Positions 50,047 to 62,319 of a stretch of 64,000 bases of DNA are shown piece by piece. Source of the DNA: Caulobacter vibrioides. GTDB taxonomy: Bacteria; Pseudomonadota; Alphaproteobacteria; Caulobacterales; Caulobacteraceae. The position numbers were made by a program, and so were the translations under genes. Under the pieces are notes generated by a model. The model searched no databases and was not told the origin of the DNA. It was given only the letters and a program-made list of their open reading frames with translations. The stretch covers positions 2,108,001 to 2,172,000 of the forward strand of contig NZ_CP023315.3 in the NCBI RefSeq assembly GCF_002310375.3. Reading direction: 5' to 3'. Within the stretch, counting starts at the first letter, position 1; the number at the start of each line of letters is the position of its first letter.

Positions 50047-50074
50047 TCTATAGAAGTGGGATGGGTTTTGCCAA
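50047..50074 (-). promoter_or_regulatory. Predicted promoter of the pyrH-lpxB operon
   Basis: On the minus strand TTGGCAA (50074-50068) and TCTATAGA (50054-50047) are 13 bases apart and approximate the TTGACNS/GCTANAWC consensus. A short palindrome, CGCAC-GTAAT-GTGCG, lies between this and pyrH. Confidence 0.55.
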
Positions 50075-50108
50075 CCACGGTGCGTACGCCGGATGGCAGG
50101 CGTGAAAA

Positions 50109-50139
50109 GGGCGCGGCGCGCGTCGAACGCGCCGCGCCC
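50109..50139 (-). terminator. Terminator of rpsB-tsf
   Basis: A perfect 12-bp stem, GGGCGCGGCGCG with CGCGCCGCGCCC, around CGTCGAA, followed on the minus strand by CTTTTC. It lies 42 bases after the tsf stop. Confidence 0.88.
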
Positions 50140-50180
50140 AATTTCTCGATCCGACGCCACGGGGCGCCGGCGATCAGGCC

Positions 50181-51119
50181 TTAGGCCTGGCCGGTCATCG
50201 AGGCGACTTCGGCCGCGAAGTCGTCTTGCTTCTTCTCAACGCCTTCGCCCAGGGCCAGACGCGTGAAGCCCTTCACGGTGACCGGAGCGCCAAGGGTCTT
50301 GGCGGTCTCGGCGACCAGCTGCTCGACGGTCTGATCCGGGTTCATCACGAAGGCTTGCTTCAGCAGCACGACTTCTTCCAGGAACTTGCGGATACGGCCT
50401 TCGATCATCTTTTCGACGACCGCCGGCGGCTTGCCCGATTCCAGCGCCTGCTCGGTGAACACGGCCTTTTCACGCTCGATGGCGGCCGGGTCCAGGTCGT
50501 CCGGCGACAGCGAAAGCGGCGAGGTCGCGGCGACGTGCATCGCGATCTTGCGGCCCAGCTCACGCAGGGCGGTCTTGTCGCCGGTCGACTCGACGGCCAC
50601 CAGCACGCCGATGCGGCCGAGGTCCGGCGCGGTGGCGTTGTGGATGTACGAGGCGACGACGCCGCTCTCGACCGACCACTTGGCGGCGCGGCGGACCATC
50701 ATGTTCTCGCCGATCGTGGCGATCAGGTTGGTCAGGTGGTCCTGAACGGTTTCGCCACCGGCCAGCGTGGCGGCGGTGATCGCGTCGACCGAACCGTCGG
50801 TGCCGAGCGCGGCGCCGGCGATCTGACGGGCGGCGCCCTGGAACAGGTCGTTACGCGACACGAAGTCGGTCTCGGCGTTCACTTCGACGGCCGTGGCCGT
50901 CTCGCCCGCGCCTTGTTCGGCGGTGGCGATGGCCACCAGGCCTTCGGCGGCGGCGCGGTCAGCCTTCTTGGCGGCCTTGGACAGGCCCTTGGCGCGCAGC
51001 CAGTCGATGGACGCTTCGATGTCGCCGTTGTTTTCAGCCAGCGCCTTCTTGCAGTCCATCATGCCGACGCCGGACTTTTCGCGCAGTTCCTTGACGAGGG
51101 CGGCGGTGATCTCAGCCAT
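50181..51119 (-). CDS. tsf: Elongation factor Ts
   Basis: A 312-aa guanine-nucleotide exchange factor for EF-Tu. The N-terminal UBA-like domain ([40 protein letters not shown]) and the ETDFVSRN core motif are present, followed by the dimerisation domain with [26 protein letters not shown]. It pairs with rpsB upstream, as in most bacteria. Confidence 0.98.
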   Translation of the reverse strand: MAEITAALVKELREKSGVGMMDCKKALAENNGDIEASIDWLRAKGLSKAAKKADRAAAEGLVAIATAEQGAGETATAVEVNAETDFVSRNDLFQGAARQIAGAALGTDGSVDAITAATLAGGETVQDHLTNLIATIGENMMVRRAAKWSVESGVVASYIHNATAPDLGRIGVLVAVESTGDKTALRELGRKIAMHVAATSPLSLSPDDLDPAAIEREKAVFTEQALESGKPPAVVEKMIEGRIRKFLEEVVLLKQAFVMNPDQTVEQLVAETAKTLGAPVTVKGFTRLALGEGVEKKQDDFAAEVASMTGQA

Positions 51120-51184
51120 CGAAAATCTCCAGATTCAAACGGTTGGCGACCGAGCTTGTTAGCTCGCCAAATCGATAAAGAGTT

Positions 51185-51210
51185 GGGACCGGACTACTTA
51201 GCCCGGTCCC
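51185..51210 (-). terminator. Hairpin in the rpsB-tsf spacer
   Basis: GGGACCGG and CCGGTCCC (8 bp, 10-base loop), followed on the minus strand by CAACTCTTT. It could be a partial terminator that sets the rpsB to tsf ratio. Confidence 0.5.
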
Positions 51211-51258
51211 ATGTCATGGTCGCGACGGTCCCCGGATGAAACGGGGAGCCGTAGGAAA

Positions 51259-52083
51259 TCAGCCTTCGGCCGATTCCGGAGCCGCTTCGGCGGCCGGAGC
51301 GACTTCGGCGGCCGGAGCTTCCGGAGCCAGCTCACGAGCCAGGGCCGGCTCGACCGGAGCGACCGAAGCGCCCAGGTCGACGCCCGAGGCGGCTTGGCCG
51401 GCGGCCAGGCCGTCCAGGACGGCGTCGGCGATCAGGTCGCAGTACAGCTGCAGGGCGCGGGCGGCGTCGTCGTTACCCGGGATCGGATAGGTGATGCCGT
51501 CCGGATCGCAGTTGGTGTCGAGGATGGCGACGACCGGGATGTTCAGCTTGCGGGCTTCCAGGATCGCGATCGCTTCCTTGTTGGTGTCGATCACGAACAT
51601 GATGTCGGGGATGCCGCCCATGTCCTTGATGCCGCCCAGCGACAGCTCCAGCTTGTCGCGTTCGCGCGTCAGTTGCAGCAGTTCCTTCTTGGAACGGCCT
51701 TGGGCTTCACCGGCCAGCACGCCTTCCAGTTCGCGCAGACGAGCGATCGAGCCCGAGACGGTGCGCCAGTTGGTCAGGGTGCCGCCGAGCCAGCGGTGAT
51801 TCACATAGTATTGGGCGCAGCGCTTGGCGGCGGTGGCGACCGGGTCGCTGGCCTGGCGCTTGGTGCCGACGAACAGCACGCGGCCGCCGGCGGCGGCGAC
51901 TTCACGAACCTTCACCAGAGCCTGGTGCAGCAGCGGGATCGACTGCGACAGGTCGATGATGTGGATGTTCGAGCGCGAACCGAAGATGTAGCGGTCCATC
52001 TTCGGGTTCCAGCGGTGCGTCTGGTGGCCGAAGTGAGCGCCGGCTTCCAGGAGCTGACGCATGGAGAATTCGGGAAGAGCCAT
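51259..52083 (-). CDS. rpsB: 30S ribosomal protein S2
   Basis: A 274-aa ribosomal protein. ATG 52083 gives [29 protein letters not shown], the canonical start; the frame stays open upstream without homology. Further signatures are [37 protein letters not shown] and PDIMFVID-type [16 protein letters not shown]. The C-terminal 40 or so residues form an Ala/Glu/Pro-rich tail that is longer than in E. coli S2. Confidence 0.98.
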   Translation of the reverse strand: MALPEFSMRQLLEAGAHFGHQTHRWNPKMDRYIFGSRSNIHIIDLSQSIPLLHQALVKVREVAAAGGRVLFVGTKRQASDPVATAAKRCAQYYVNHRWLGGTLTNWRTVSGSIARLRELEGVLAGEAQGRSKKELLQLTRERDKLELSLGGIKDMGGIPDIMFVIDTNKEAIAILEARKLNIPVVAILDTNCDPDGITYPIPGNDDAARALQLYCDLIADAVLDGLAAGQAASGVDLGASVAPVEPALARELAPEAPAAEVAPAAEAAPESAEG

Positions 52084-52395
52084 CGGGCCTGTATCCTTTT
52101 TCCGGTTGAACCTCCGTGGACACCCCCGTTCCAGACCATTCTGGAGCGGGACCGGAACGGCGACGCCGGGATGTCTCCCCGGTGCGGCCGAACGTCCACG
52201 TGTGGAATGGCCGCGCAATTAGTCGCTGCGGAGCGAAAAAGCAAGCCCAGTCTTCGGCGGCGGAGGGTCACGATATGCCCCGGCGAGACGATCAGCCGCA
52301 CCGCGCGGTCGCCTTCGTCCACAGAAACCGCCGACGGTGTCGCAAATCTTCCACGGGAGCGTGGCTCCATGCTGACGCTTGTGGCGGAGATGACA
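52084..52395. other. 312-base divergent region, rpsB / HAD phosphatase
   Basis: It holds the rpsB promoter and leader on the minus strand. No additional gene is supported. The plus-strand frame that runs through it is the open extension of the HAD gene and has no homology. Confidence 0.5.
52217..52244 (-). promoter_or_regulatory. Predicted promoter of rpsB-tsf
   Basis: On the minus strand TTGCTTT (52244-52238) and GACTAATT (52224-52217) are 13 bases apart, 134 bases upstream of the rpsB start, leaving a long leader as is usual for rpsB. Confidence 0.45.
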
Positions 52396-53046
52396 ATGCT
52401 GGCGGTGTTCGACATGGACGGCACGTTGCTGGATGGCGACTCCACGGCGGTTTGGCTTTGGGAGCGCGTCAAGCAATCGCCCGTCCGTCTGCTGGCCGCC
52501 CTGGCCGTTCTCCCCGTCGCCCTGCCCATGGTCGCCCTGCCCAGCACGCGCCGGGCCGGCGCATCGGTCCTTCTTTGGATCGCGACGGCCGGTCTTAGCG
52601 AGCGCCAACTCGCTGCGTCATGCGAGCGTTTCGCCCAGGCGCTCAGGAGCGGACGCAACAGCCTGACCTGGAAGGCGCAAGCCTTGAGTGTTCTGGAGGA
52701 TCACGCCCAGGCCGGTGACCGTATCGTGGTCGTCACGGCGGCGCCGACCTGCCTGGCCAAGGCCCTGCTCGACACCCTCGATCGCCCGGTCGAACTGCTC
52801 GGGACATCGCTGAAGCCCGTCCTGGGCGGTTGGGTCGCAGACATCCACTGCCGTCACCAGCGCAAATGCCAGGCCTTGGCGCAAGCGGGCCATGGGGCAC
52901 GCTGGACTTACGCCTATACCGACAGCCTGGATGATCTGCCGCTGTTGCGCGCCGCCGAGCGGCCGGTGATCGTCAAAGGTGGCAAGGCCGCCGAGCGGAA
53001 GCTGCTGCGCGCCGGCCTGCAGAACGCCCGGGCGGCGGCTTGGTAG
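52396..53046 (+). CDS. HAD-superfamily (IB subfamily) phosphatase
   Basis: A 216-aa hydrolase related to phosphoserine phosphatase and PgpB/YfhB-type HAD enzymes. It shows the nucleophile motif AVFDMDGTLLDGDST, a cap region with hydrophobic segments, motif II VVVTAAPT, the Lys of the CxxK-like RKCQAL region, and motif III YTDSLDDLPLL. ATG 52396 has GGAG six bases upstream; in-frame ATGs at 52369 and 52390 are alternatives. The substrate is unknown. Confidence 0.85.
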   Translation: MLAVFDMDGTLLDGDSTAVWLWERVKQSPVRLLAALAVLPVALPMVALPSTRRAGASVLLWIATAGLSERQLAASCERFAQALRSGRNSLTWKAQALSVLEDHAQAGDRIVVVTAAPTCLAKALLDTLDRPVELLGTSLKPVLGGWVADIHCRHQRKCQALAQAGHGARWTYAYTDSLDDLPLLRAAERPVIVKGGKAAERKLLRAGLQNARAAAW

Positions 53047-53227
53047 GGCCGAGACGCGCGCTACGACAAAAAGCCCGCGCATAATAGACCCCTGGCTTGA
53101 GACGGCTGGGGCCATTGAGGCCTGAAGACCTTTGATGGTGTTTTGACCTTCGCACCGGCGCTTGCCGTCGCGGTCCCGATGGCGGCTGCCGAGAGGCGCG
53201 ACGGGCCAGGATAACGAAGGGCCGCCG

Positions 53228-53578
53228 TTAGAACGACTTTCCGTCCACAGGCTGGGGCTTCAGCGCAAACACATCGACGCCGTCCAGGCACCGGAGATTC
53301 ACCGCGATCACCTCCTGGCCGCTCGGCGCGGTCCCCCGTCCGAACGATTGGATACCGCAGGTGCGACAGAAGAGATGCGCCACCCGATGCGCATTGAACC
53401 GGAACTCCGTCAGAGCGTCCTCGCCTTGCTCCAACGTGAAGGACGCAGAATCCGCAAAGGCCAACACCGAACCGAGCTTACCGCAGCGCGAACAGTTGCA
53501 CTGGATAGAGTCGTCGAGCTCAAGATCGACCGTGAAACGAACCTGGCCGCATTGGCAGCCACCCTGATGTTGCGCCAA
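53228..53578 (-). CDS. GFA-family (CENP-V/GFA domain) zinc protein
   Basis: A 116-aa protein with the glutathione-dependent formaldehyde-activating enzyme fold. Zinc-binding cysteines are visible as GGCQCGQVRF, QCNCSRCGKLG and FCRTCG. These proteins are widespread and mostly uncharacterised; a specific glutathione or formaldehyde role is not established for this one. It lies upstream of dnaE's 3' end in opposite order, with 77 bases between, and is alone on its side. Confidence 0.88.
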   Translation of the reverse strand: MAQHQGGCQCGQVRFTVDLELDDSIQCNCSRCGKLGSVLAFADSASFTLEQGEDALTEFRFNAHRVAHLFCRTCGIQSFGRGTAPSGQEVIAVNLRCLDGVDVFALKPQPVDGKSF

Positions 53579-53655
53579 CGTCTTTCTCCAACCTCGAGCC
53601 AGCTATTCCACCGCGTGCGATCTCTCCCTGAGACCCCAAAAATAGGAATATTTTC

Positions 53656-57087
<3,432 letters not shown>

Positions 57088-57122
57088 GACCGACCTCCGC
57101 TAGATCATCGCCATGCGGCGAC

Positions 57123-57212
57123 TCAGGCCACCAAATTGGCCACCGTGCACATCATCCAGACGAAGCCGACCACGGAAACAAGGGCCAAAGACTCACGCGC
57201 CACACGGATCAT
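57123..57212 (-). CDS. sidA: SOS-induced cell-division inhibitor SidA (29 aa)
   Basis: A 29-codon gene: start ATG 57212, stop TGA 57123-57125, with GGAGG seven bases upstream. The peptide starts [10 protein letters not shown] and is a single hydrophobic span from about residue 9 to the end, with FVWMM and a Cys in the middle. The size, topology, position next to dnaE and the perfect LexA box 50 bases upstream match Caulobacter SidA. SidA is a LexA-controlled inner-membrane peptide that binds FtsW/FtsN and delays division after DNA damage. Its identity rests on these features, as I cannot align it to the reference. It may be co-transcribed with dnaE, which starts 35 bases downstream. Confidence 0.88.
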   Translation of the reverse strand: MIRVARESLALVSVVGFVWMMCTVANLVA

Positions 57213-57261
57213 CGGAACCTCCACAGATTTCTTGTTTTGTTCCCTATTCCTCTTTTGTTCT

Positions 57262-57276
57262 GTTCACAAGATGTTC
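57262..57276. promoter_or_regulatory. LexA (SOS) box upstream of sidA
   Basis: GTTCACAAGATGTTC is a perfect GTTC-N7-GTTC site. Its nearest gene on the minus strand is sidA (start 50 bases away). A weaker GAAC-N7-GAAT repeat overlaps it on the sidA side. The nucleoside hydrolase on the other strand starts 77 bases away and could also be affected. Confidence 0.9.
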
Positions 57277-57352
57277 CGCAGCCTTCTTGCGCATTTTCTT
57301 CACGCCGGCCCGCTCAGACCCTCAGCCCTTTGCGAAACGGGTGGCCAAGGCG

Positions 57353-58336
57353 ATGGGAGTCGGCCAGATCAACGGCATGCGCCTGATCATCGACACCGAC
57401 ACGGCGGGAGACGACGTGTTCTCCCTGATGCTCGCCCTCACCCGCCCGGGTGTTGAGGTTGAAGCCATCACCATCGCGCACGGAAATGTGGGCTTTGAGC
57501 AGCACGCCGAGAACGCGCTCGTCACCCTGGATCGCTGTGGGCGGGCTGGCGAAGTTCCCGTCTATCTGGGCGCCCAGTTCCCCCTGATGCGCGCGCCGCT
57601 GGACGCCGCCTACGTGTTCGGGCGCGACGGGATGAGCGACAGCGGATTTGCGAAGACCCCTCAGCGGCCCGCCGAAGGTCACGCGGTCGATGAGCTTGTC
57701 CGACGGATCATGGCCGCGCCGGGCGAGATCACCCTGATCGCTCAGGCGCCCCTCACCAACATCGCTCTGGCCTATCAGCGCGAGCCGCGCATCGCCAAGG
57801 CGCTGAAGCATCTGTGGGTCATGGGCGGCACGGACAACGGCGTCGGGAATGTGACGCCGGCGGCGGAGTACAATTTCTATGCCGACCCGGAAGCGGCGAA
57901 GATCGTCGTCAATGCGGGCTTCAATCTAACCATCGCGACATGGACCCTGACCTTGAAGGACGGCCTGTGGACGACGGCGCAGCTCGACGCGCTCGACGCG
58001 CTGGGCACCGAGAAGGCCCGGTTCTTCACCGACGTGAACCGCGCGTCGCTCGCCTTTGCGCGTGAGACCGAGGGACTGGACGGCAGCCTGCATCCGGACG
58101 CGCTGACCTGCGCGATCGCTCTGGCCCAGAGCCTGATCCTGGAAGCCGAGGACTGCGTGGTCGACGTTGAAACGATCGGTGAGCTGACCCGGGGCTATCT
58201 GAGCGTTTCCCACTCGATCCTACCGGATATCGAGATCGCCGATCCTGCGCTCAAGCGGCGCGCGCCGAACGCGCGCGTGATCAAGGCGATCGACCGCGAA
58301 GGCTTCTTCGCGGCGATGAAGACTGCCCTGCTCTAA
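57353..58336 (+). CDS. Nucleoside hydrolase (IUNH family)
   Basis: A 327-aa ribonucleoside hydrolase, inosine-uridine preferring or related. It shows the calcium-binding MRLIIDTDTAGDDVF (the DTDxGxDD motif), EAITIAHGNVG, PVYLGAQFPL, ITLIAQAPLTNIALA, VMGGTDN...NVTPAAEYNFYADPEAAKIV and HPDALTCAIALA. The start may instead be the ATG at 57377 (MRLIID), where family homology begins; neither has a strong ribosome binding site. It ends with a 4-base overlap with convergent lolD. Confidence 0.9.
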   Translation: MGVGQINGMRLIIDTDTAGDDVFSLMLALTRPGVEVEAITIAHGNVGFEQHAENALVTLDRCGRAGEVPVYLGAQFPLMRAPLDAAYVFGRDGMSDSGFAKTPQRPAEGHAVDELVRRIMAAPGEITLIAQAPLTNIALAYQREPRIAKALKHLWVMGGTDNGVGNVTPAAEYNFYADPEAAKIVVNAGFNLTIATWTLTLKDGLWTTAQLDALDALGTEKARFFTDVNRASLAFARETEGLDGSLHPDALTCAIALAQSLILEAEDCVVDVETIGELTRGYLSVSHSILPDIEIADPALKRRAPNARVIKAIDREGFFAAMKTALL

Positions 58337-59019
58337 CCCCGTTGGACTTCCAGGTGGCCGTCCTTGAGGGCGACCACGCGGTCCATGAAGCGCGCGAGCT
58401 CCATGTTGTGGGTCGCGATCACGGCCGCAACGCCTTGCTCGCGGCAGACTTGGTATAGCGACTGGAAGACCGCTGCGGAGGTGGCCGGGTCGAGGTTCCC
58501 CGTCGGCTCATCGGCGAGTAACAGCTTGGGACGATTGGCCAGGGCGCGCGCGATAGCGACGCGTTGCTGCTCCCCGCCCGACATCTGGGCGGGCTGATGG
58601 TTCAGGCGATGCCCAAGGCCAAGGCCTTCCAAAAGCTCCTTGGCCCTGGCTTCCGCCTCGCGACGTCCCCTGCCCGCGATCGTTAGCGGCATGGCCACGT
58701 TCTCAAGCGCCGAGAACTCCGGCAGCAGGTGGTGAAACTGATAGACGAAGCCCACTGTCCCCAGGCGAATGCGCGTGCGCGCCCGCTCGGAGAGCTTGGA
58801 GCAGTCACGCCCCTCGAGGGCCACCAGGCCGGCGTCGGGCCGCTCGAGCAGGCCCGCCGAATGCAGGAGCGAGGACTTGCCCGAGCCCGAAGGGCCGATC
58901 AGGCCGACGACTTCACCGGGATAGACGTCCAGATCGACGCCCCGCAGGACGGGCAGGTCGCCGGCCTCGGTCTTGTAGACGCGTTCCAGGCCGCGCAGGG
59001 CGAGAACAGGGTCACTCAT
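58333..59019 (-). CDS. lolD: Lipoprotein-releasing ABC transporter ATPase LolD
   Basis: A 228-aa ATPase powering release of outer-membrane lipoproteins from the inner membrane. Walker A is GPSGSGKSSL, the signature is MSGGEQQRVAIARAL and Walker B is LLLADEPTGNLD; the His switch is ATHNMEL. The start overlaps the 3' end of lolC by 8 bases. Confidence 0.96.
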   Translation of the reverse strand: MSDPVLALRGLERVYKTEAGDLPVLRGVDLDVYPGEVVGLIGPSGSGKSSLLHSAGLLERPDAGLVALEGRDCSKLSERARTRIRLGTVGFVYQFHHLLPEFSALENVAMPLTIAGRGRREAEARAKELLEGLGLGHRLNHQPAQMSGGEQQRVAIARALANRPKLLLADEPTGNLDPATSAAVFQSLYQVCREQGVAAVIATHNMELARFMDRVVALKDGHLEVQRG

Positions 59020-60292
59020 AGCGCAGCGCCTCCACCGGATCGAGACGCGAGGCGCGCAGGGCGGGCGGAAGAGTCGCCAGGATGCTCATGGCCGCCGAGG
59101 TAAGGACGATTCCCCCCACCTCCCGCCAATCGATCTTGGCCGGGATGTGCGAGAGCATGTAGACGTCGGCGTTGAAGACGGATGTTCCGGTCGCCCATTC
59201 CACGAAGTTCTGGATCGGGGTGATGTAGGCGCAGAAGACAACGCCCAGCGCCAGGCCGCACAGGGTGCCAGCCACGCCGATCGACGCGCCGGCCATGATG
59301 AAGATCCGCAGCACCGCGCCTTGGCTGGCGCCCATGGTGCGCAAGATGGCGATGTCCTTACCCTTGTTCTTCACGAGCATGACCAGGCTGGAAATGATGT
59401 TCAGGGTTGCGATCGCGACGATACAGAACAGGATCAGCCGCATCACCTTCCGCTCCACTTGGAGCGCGGTGAAGTAGCTGTGGTTCTTGTCCATCCAGTC
59501 GTTGACCAGAGCGCCAGGACCGCTGGCGATTTCGACAGCTGGCTTAATCTCCTTGGCCTTGTCGGGATCGTCGACCTTGATCTCCACGTAGTCGACGGTG
59601 GTGTCGCGCCCGAAGAACAGCTGGGCCTGTTCCAACGGCATGTACATGAAGGCCTCGTCGAACTGGCTCATGCCGACGCTGAACACGCCGCCAACGATGT
59701 AGTTCTTCTCGCGCGTCGAGCTGCCGAAGGCCGTGGCGGGGCCGGACGGGGAAATGACGGTGATCGGGTCGCCGGGCTGTACGCCAAGGGTCTGGGCCAT
59801 GCGGTCGCCGATCAGCACGATGTCGCCACCATACTCGCCCTGGCCAAACCCCTCCATCGAGCCCTTCTTGATGTTGCCCGAAATGAGCGACATCTGGCGC
59901 AGGTCGCTCGTCGCCACGCCGCGCACGATCGCCCCAGTGACCTGGGTGGGACCGATGACCATGGCCTGCGCCTCGACCATCGGCGCGGCCTGGGTGACGC
60001 CGGGCGCGGCCTTGATGCGGCGGATGATCATGTCTCGATCAGGACCGTTGATCAGCGGCGATTGGGCGTAGAGATGGCCGTTGAACCCGACGATCCGCCC
60101 CAGGAGCTCGGCCCGGAAGCCGTTCATGACGCTCATCACGGTGATGAGGGCGAAGACCGCCAGCATCACCGCGCTGAACGAGATGACCGAGATCAGAGCC
60201 ACGCCGCCGTTCTTGCGCTTGGCGAACAGATACCGGCGAGCGACGGAGCGCTCCCAGCGACTGAAGGGACCGGCGGCGCGGGCGTCTGGCAT
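59012..60292 (-). CDS. lolC: Lipoprotein-releasing permease LolC/LolE
   Basis: A 426-aa MacB/FtsX-type permease with four membrane spans: one near residues 35-60, then three after 280. A large periplasmic domain lies between (about 60-275). It shows the N-terminal RRYLFAKRKNGGVALISVISFSAVMLAVFALI and the closing TLPPALRASRLDPVEALRYE coupling segment. A single LolC/E gene here implies a homodimeric permease, common in alphaproteobacteria. Its ATG overlaps the proS stop by one base. Confidence 0.95.
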   Translation of the reverse strand: MPDARAAGPFSRWERSVARRYLFAKRKNGGVALISVISFSAVMLAVFALITVMSVMNGFRAELLGRIVGFNGHLYAQSPLINGPDRDMIIRRIKAAPGVTQAAPMVEAQAMVIGPTQVTGAIVRGVATSDLRQMSLISGNIKKGSMEGFGQGEYGGDIVLIGDRMAQTLGVQPGDPITVISPSGPATAFGSSTREKNYIVGGVFSVGMSQFDEAFMYMPLEQAQLFFGRDTTVDYVEIKVDDPDKAKEIKPAVEIASGPGALVNDWMDKNHSYFTALQVERKVMRLILFCIVAIATLNIISSLVMLVKNKGKDIAILRTMGASQGAVLRIFIMAGASIGVAGTLCGLALGVVFCAYITPIQNFVEWATGTSVFNADVYMLSHIPAKIDWREVGGIVLTSAAMSILATLPPALRASRLDPVEALRYE

Positions 60293-61623
60293 CAGGCGTT
60301 CTTGCTCTTGGTCAGACCGTCGAGGATCGATTCCAGCGAGGCGGTATAACGCTCGCCGGTCTTGCGGTTCTTGATCTCGACAACACCCTCGGCGATGCCC
60401 TTGGGTCCGACGATCATCTGCCAGGGCAGACCGATAAGATCCATGGTCGCGAACTTGGCGCCGCCGCGGGCGTCGGTGTCGTCGTAGAGCACGTCTTTGC
60501 CGGCGGCCTTGAGCGCCGCATAGGCCGTCTCGCAGGCCGCGTCGCAGGCCGCGTCACCCTGGCGCATATTGACGATGCCGACGTCGAACGGGGCGACGCT
60601 TTCCGGCCAGATGATGCCGCCGTCGTCGTGGCTGGCCTCGATGATCGCGCCCAAGAGGCGCGAAACGCCGACGCCGTAGCTGCCCATCTGGACCGGGACC
60701 TGCTGGCCATCGGGCCCCTGGACCGTGGCCTTCATGGGCTCGGAGTACTTCGTGCCGAACGAGAAGATGTGGCCGACCTCGATGCCGCGCGCCGACAGGC
60801 GATCGCCTTCCGGCAGAGCGTTGAAAGCGGCCTCGTCGTGCATTTCCTCGGTCGCGGCGTACAGCGCCGTGCGCTCGTTCACGATCGGCTGCAGGTCGCC
60901 GTTGATCCAGTCGAGGTCCGGCCCCGGAGCCGGCATCTCGACGAGGTCCTTATGGCAGAAGACGGCGCTTTCGCCGGTCTCGGCCAGGACGATGAACTCG
61001 TGGCTCAGGTCGCCGCCGATCGGACCGGTGTCGGCCCGCATCGGAACGGCCTTCAGGCCCATCCGCGCGAACAGGTTCAGATAGGCCACGAACATGCGGT
61101 TGTACGACTTGCGCGCGCCGTCGGCGTCGAGGTCGAAGCTGTAGGCGTCCTTCATGAAGAACTCGCGGCCGCGCATCACGCCAAAGCGCGGACGGCGCTC
61201 GTCCCGGAACTTCCACTGGATGTTGTAGAGGTTCTTGGGAAGGTCCTTGTAGCTCTTGATCGAGGCGCGGAAGATGTCGGTGACGACCTCCTCGGCCGTG
61301 GGACCAAACAGCAGCTCACGCTTGTGGCGGTCGGTGATGCGCAGCATCTCGTCGCCATAGTCGTCATAGCGACCGCTTTCGCGCCACAGATCGGCCAGCT
61401 GGATGGTCGGCATCAGCAGCTCGATGGCGCCGGCGCGATCCATTTCTTCGCGGACGATCTGTTCGATCTTGTTGAGGACCCGCAGGCCCAGCGGAAGCCA
61501 GGCATAGATGCCCGCCGCTTCCTGGCGGATCATGCCGGCGCGGAGCATCAGCTGATGCGAGACGATCTGGGCGTCAGACGGCGCTTCCTTCAGCACCGGC
61601 AGGAAATAGCGCGACAAGCGCAT
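60292..61623 (-). CDS. proS: Prolyl-tRNA synthetase, short type lacking the editing insertion
   Basis: A 443-aa class II synthetase. It shows [50 protein letters not shown], motif 2 ([30 protein letters not shown]) and motif 3 ([14 protein letters not shown]). At this length the INS editing domain of E. coli-type ProRS is missing between motifs 2 and 3, which is usual for alphaproteobacteria; editing of Ala-tRNA-Pro then depends on separate proteins. It is upstream of lolC-lolD and coupled to it. Confidence 0.96.
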   Translation of the reverse strand: MRLSRYFLPVLKEAPSDAQIVSHQLMLRAGMIRQEAAGIYAWLPLGLRVLNKIEQIVREEMDRAGAIELLMPTIQLADLWRESGRYDDYGDEMLRITDRHKRELLFGPTAEEVVTDIFRASIKSYKDLPKNLYNIQWKFRDERRPRFGVMRGREFFMKDAYSFDLDADGARKSYNRMFVAYLNLFARMGLKAVPMRADTGPIGGDLSHEFIVLAETGESAVFCHKDLVEMPAPGPDLDWINGDLQPIVNERTALYAATEEMHDEAAFNALPEGDRLSARGIEVGHIFSFGTKYSEPMKATVQGPDGQQVPVQMGSYGVGVSRLLGAIIEASHDDGGIIWPESVAPFDVGIVNMRQGDAACDAACETAYAALKAAGKDVLYDDTDARGGAKFATMDLIGLPWQMIVGPKGIAEGVVEIKNRKTGERYTASLESILDGLTKSKNA

Positions 61624-61657
61624 CAGCTTGGAAACTCCGGGAATTCGAGAAGGGCCT

Positions 61658-61687
61658 GAGATAGCCCCTCGCCCGACAGCTTGGCAA
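61658..61687 (-). promoter_or_regulatory. Possible promoter for proS-lolC-lolD
   Basis: On the minus strand TTGCCAA (61687-61681) and GCTATCTC (61665-61658) are 15 bases apart, with the -10 35 bases upstream of the proS ATG. Confidence 0.42.
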
Positions 61688-61840
61688 CGCGGTACAGCCT
61701 GCGCAGTTCAGATCTTTCATCCAAACTGGGCCGGCAGACAGACCCGTCCAAGCCTGCGAGCGCGGTGATCGCAGATACCAACCGGAGCTTTCTGTGGTCG
61801 CGCTTCGGGCGGAAGTAAGGCTTCCCGGCGGAAAAAAGAA

Positions 61841-61866
61841 AGGCCGCGCGGATCGCCGCGCGGCCT
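61841..61866 (-). terminator. Strong minus-strand terminator
   Basis: A perfect 11-bp stem, AGGCCGCGCGG-ATCG-CCGCGCGGCCT, followed on the minus strand by TTCTTTTTTCC. It is about 190 bases beyond the nearest upstream gene end, with no open gene in between. Confidence 0.9.
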
Positions 61867-61997
61867 GTCAGTCATCGTCGGGGAAGACGCCACAGAGCGA
61901 GACCGGCGAGGCCGATCTCCTGAAGACACCCTACCGACCAAACAGATGTTGGGGCACGACCAACCGCAGGAAGCGCTAACAATGAGGCCGTTCGCCC
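61841..61997 (-). ncRNA. Candidate small RNA ending at the terminator
   Basis: This 157-base stretch between the DUF1467 operon and proS has no supported gene but ends in the strong terminator above. An internal hairpin (GAGA-CGGC/GCCG-TCTC, around 61900-61918) would form in the minus-strand RNA. The 5' end is a guess: TTGGGCG...GTTAGCGC near 61976-61996 is only a weak promoter match. It could also be a long 3' untranslated region. Confidence 0.4.
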
Positions 61998-62045
61998 AAG
62001 CCTTGAGCGTTTGAAGGCAAATCGCCCGCTCCCCGCTCAAGGCTT
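61998..62045 (-). terminator. Hairpin after the mce-DUF1467 genes
   Basis: A perfect 12-bp stem, AAGCCTTGAGCG (61998-62009) with CGCTCAAGGCTT (62034-62045), 14 bases after the DUF1467 stop. There is no T-run downstream, so it may be a weak terminator or RNA 3'-end protector. Confidence 0.55.
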
Positions 62046-62058
62046 ATGCATTCGCACG

Positions 62059-62319
62059 TCAGACGGCCGCCGGCAGGTCCGGAAGCGTGATGAGCTTGAA
62101 GTGCACGATCAGGAAGAACAGTCCGAACACCACGGCCGAAAGCCAGGTCGTGGTGATGAACTTGCGCTTCAGGTTCGGATTCATCGGCGCGCCCGGATCG
62201 ACACCCGGCGGCGGCTTGATCCCGGCTTCGAAAAAGCTGCGCGACCCCAAGGGCAGAACCGCGAACAGCACGGTCCACCAGATGGTCATGTAGATCGCGA
62301 ACCAGGTAATCGGGCTCAT
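62059..62319 (-). CDS. DUF1467 small membrane protein
   Basis: An 86-aa inner-membrane protein with two spans (about 5-27 and 58-80) and the conserved WWTVLFAVLPLG and NLKRKFITTTWLSAVVF segments. Function unknown; the family is common in alphaproteobacteria, next to methylmalonyl-CoA epimerase. Its ATG shares one base with the epimerase stop (TGATG), so translation is coupled. Confidence 0.88.
   Translation of the reverse strand: MSPITWFAIYMTIWWTVLFAVLPLGSRSFFEAGIKPPPGVDPGAPMNPNLKRKFITTTWLSAVVFGLFFLIVHFKLITLPDLPAAV

Noticed and set aside
53061-53291. 76-codon minus-strand frame after the GFA gene
   Set aside because: It begins inside the GFA gene, has no ribosome binding site or homology, and most of it lies in a 181-base gap in which I see nothing else.
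61867-62058. tRNA gene in the gap before proS
   Set aside because: No cloverleaf or T-loop GTTCRANYC sequence could be placed.
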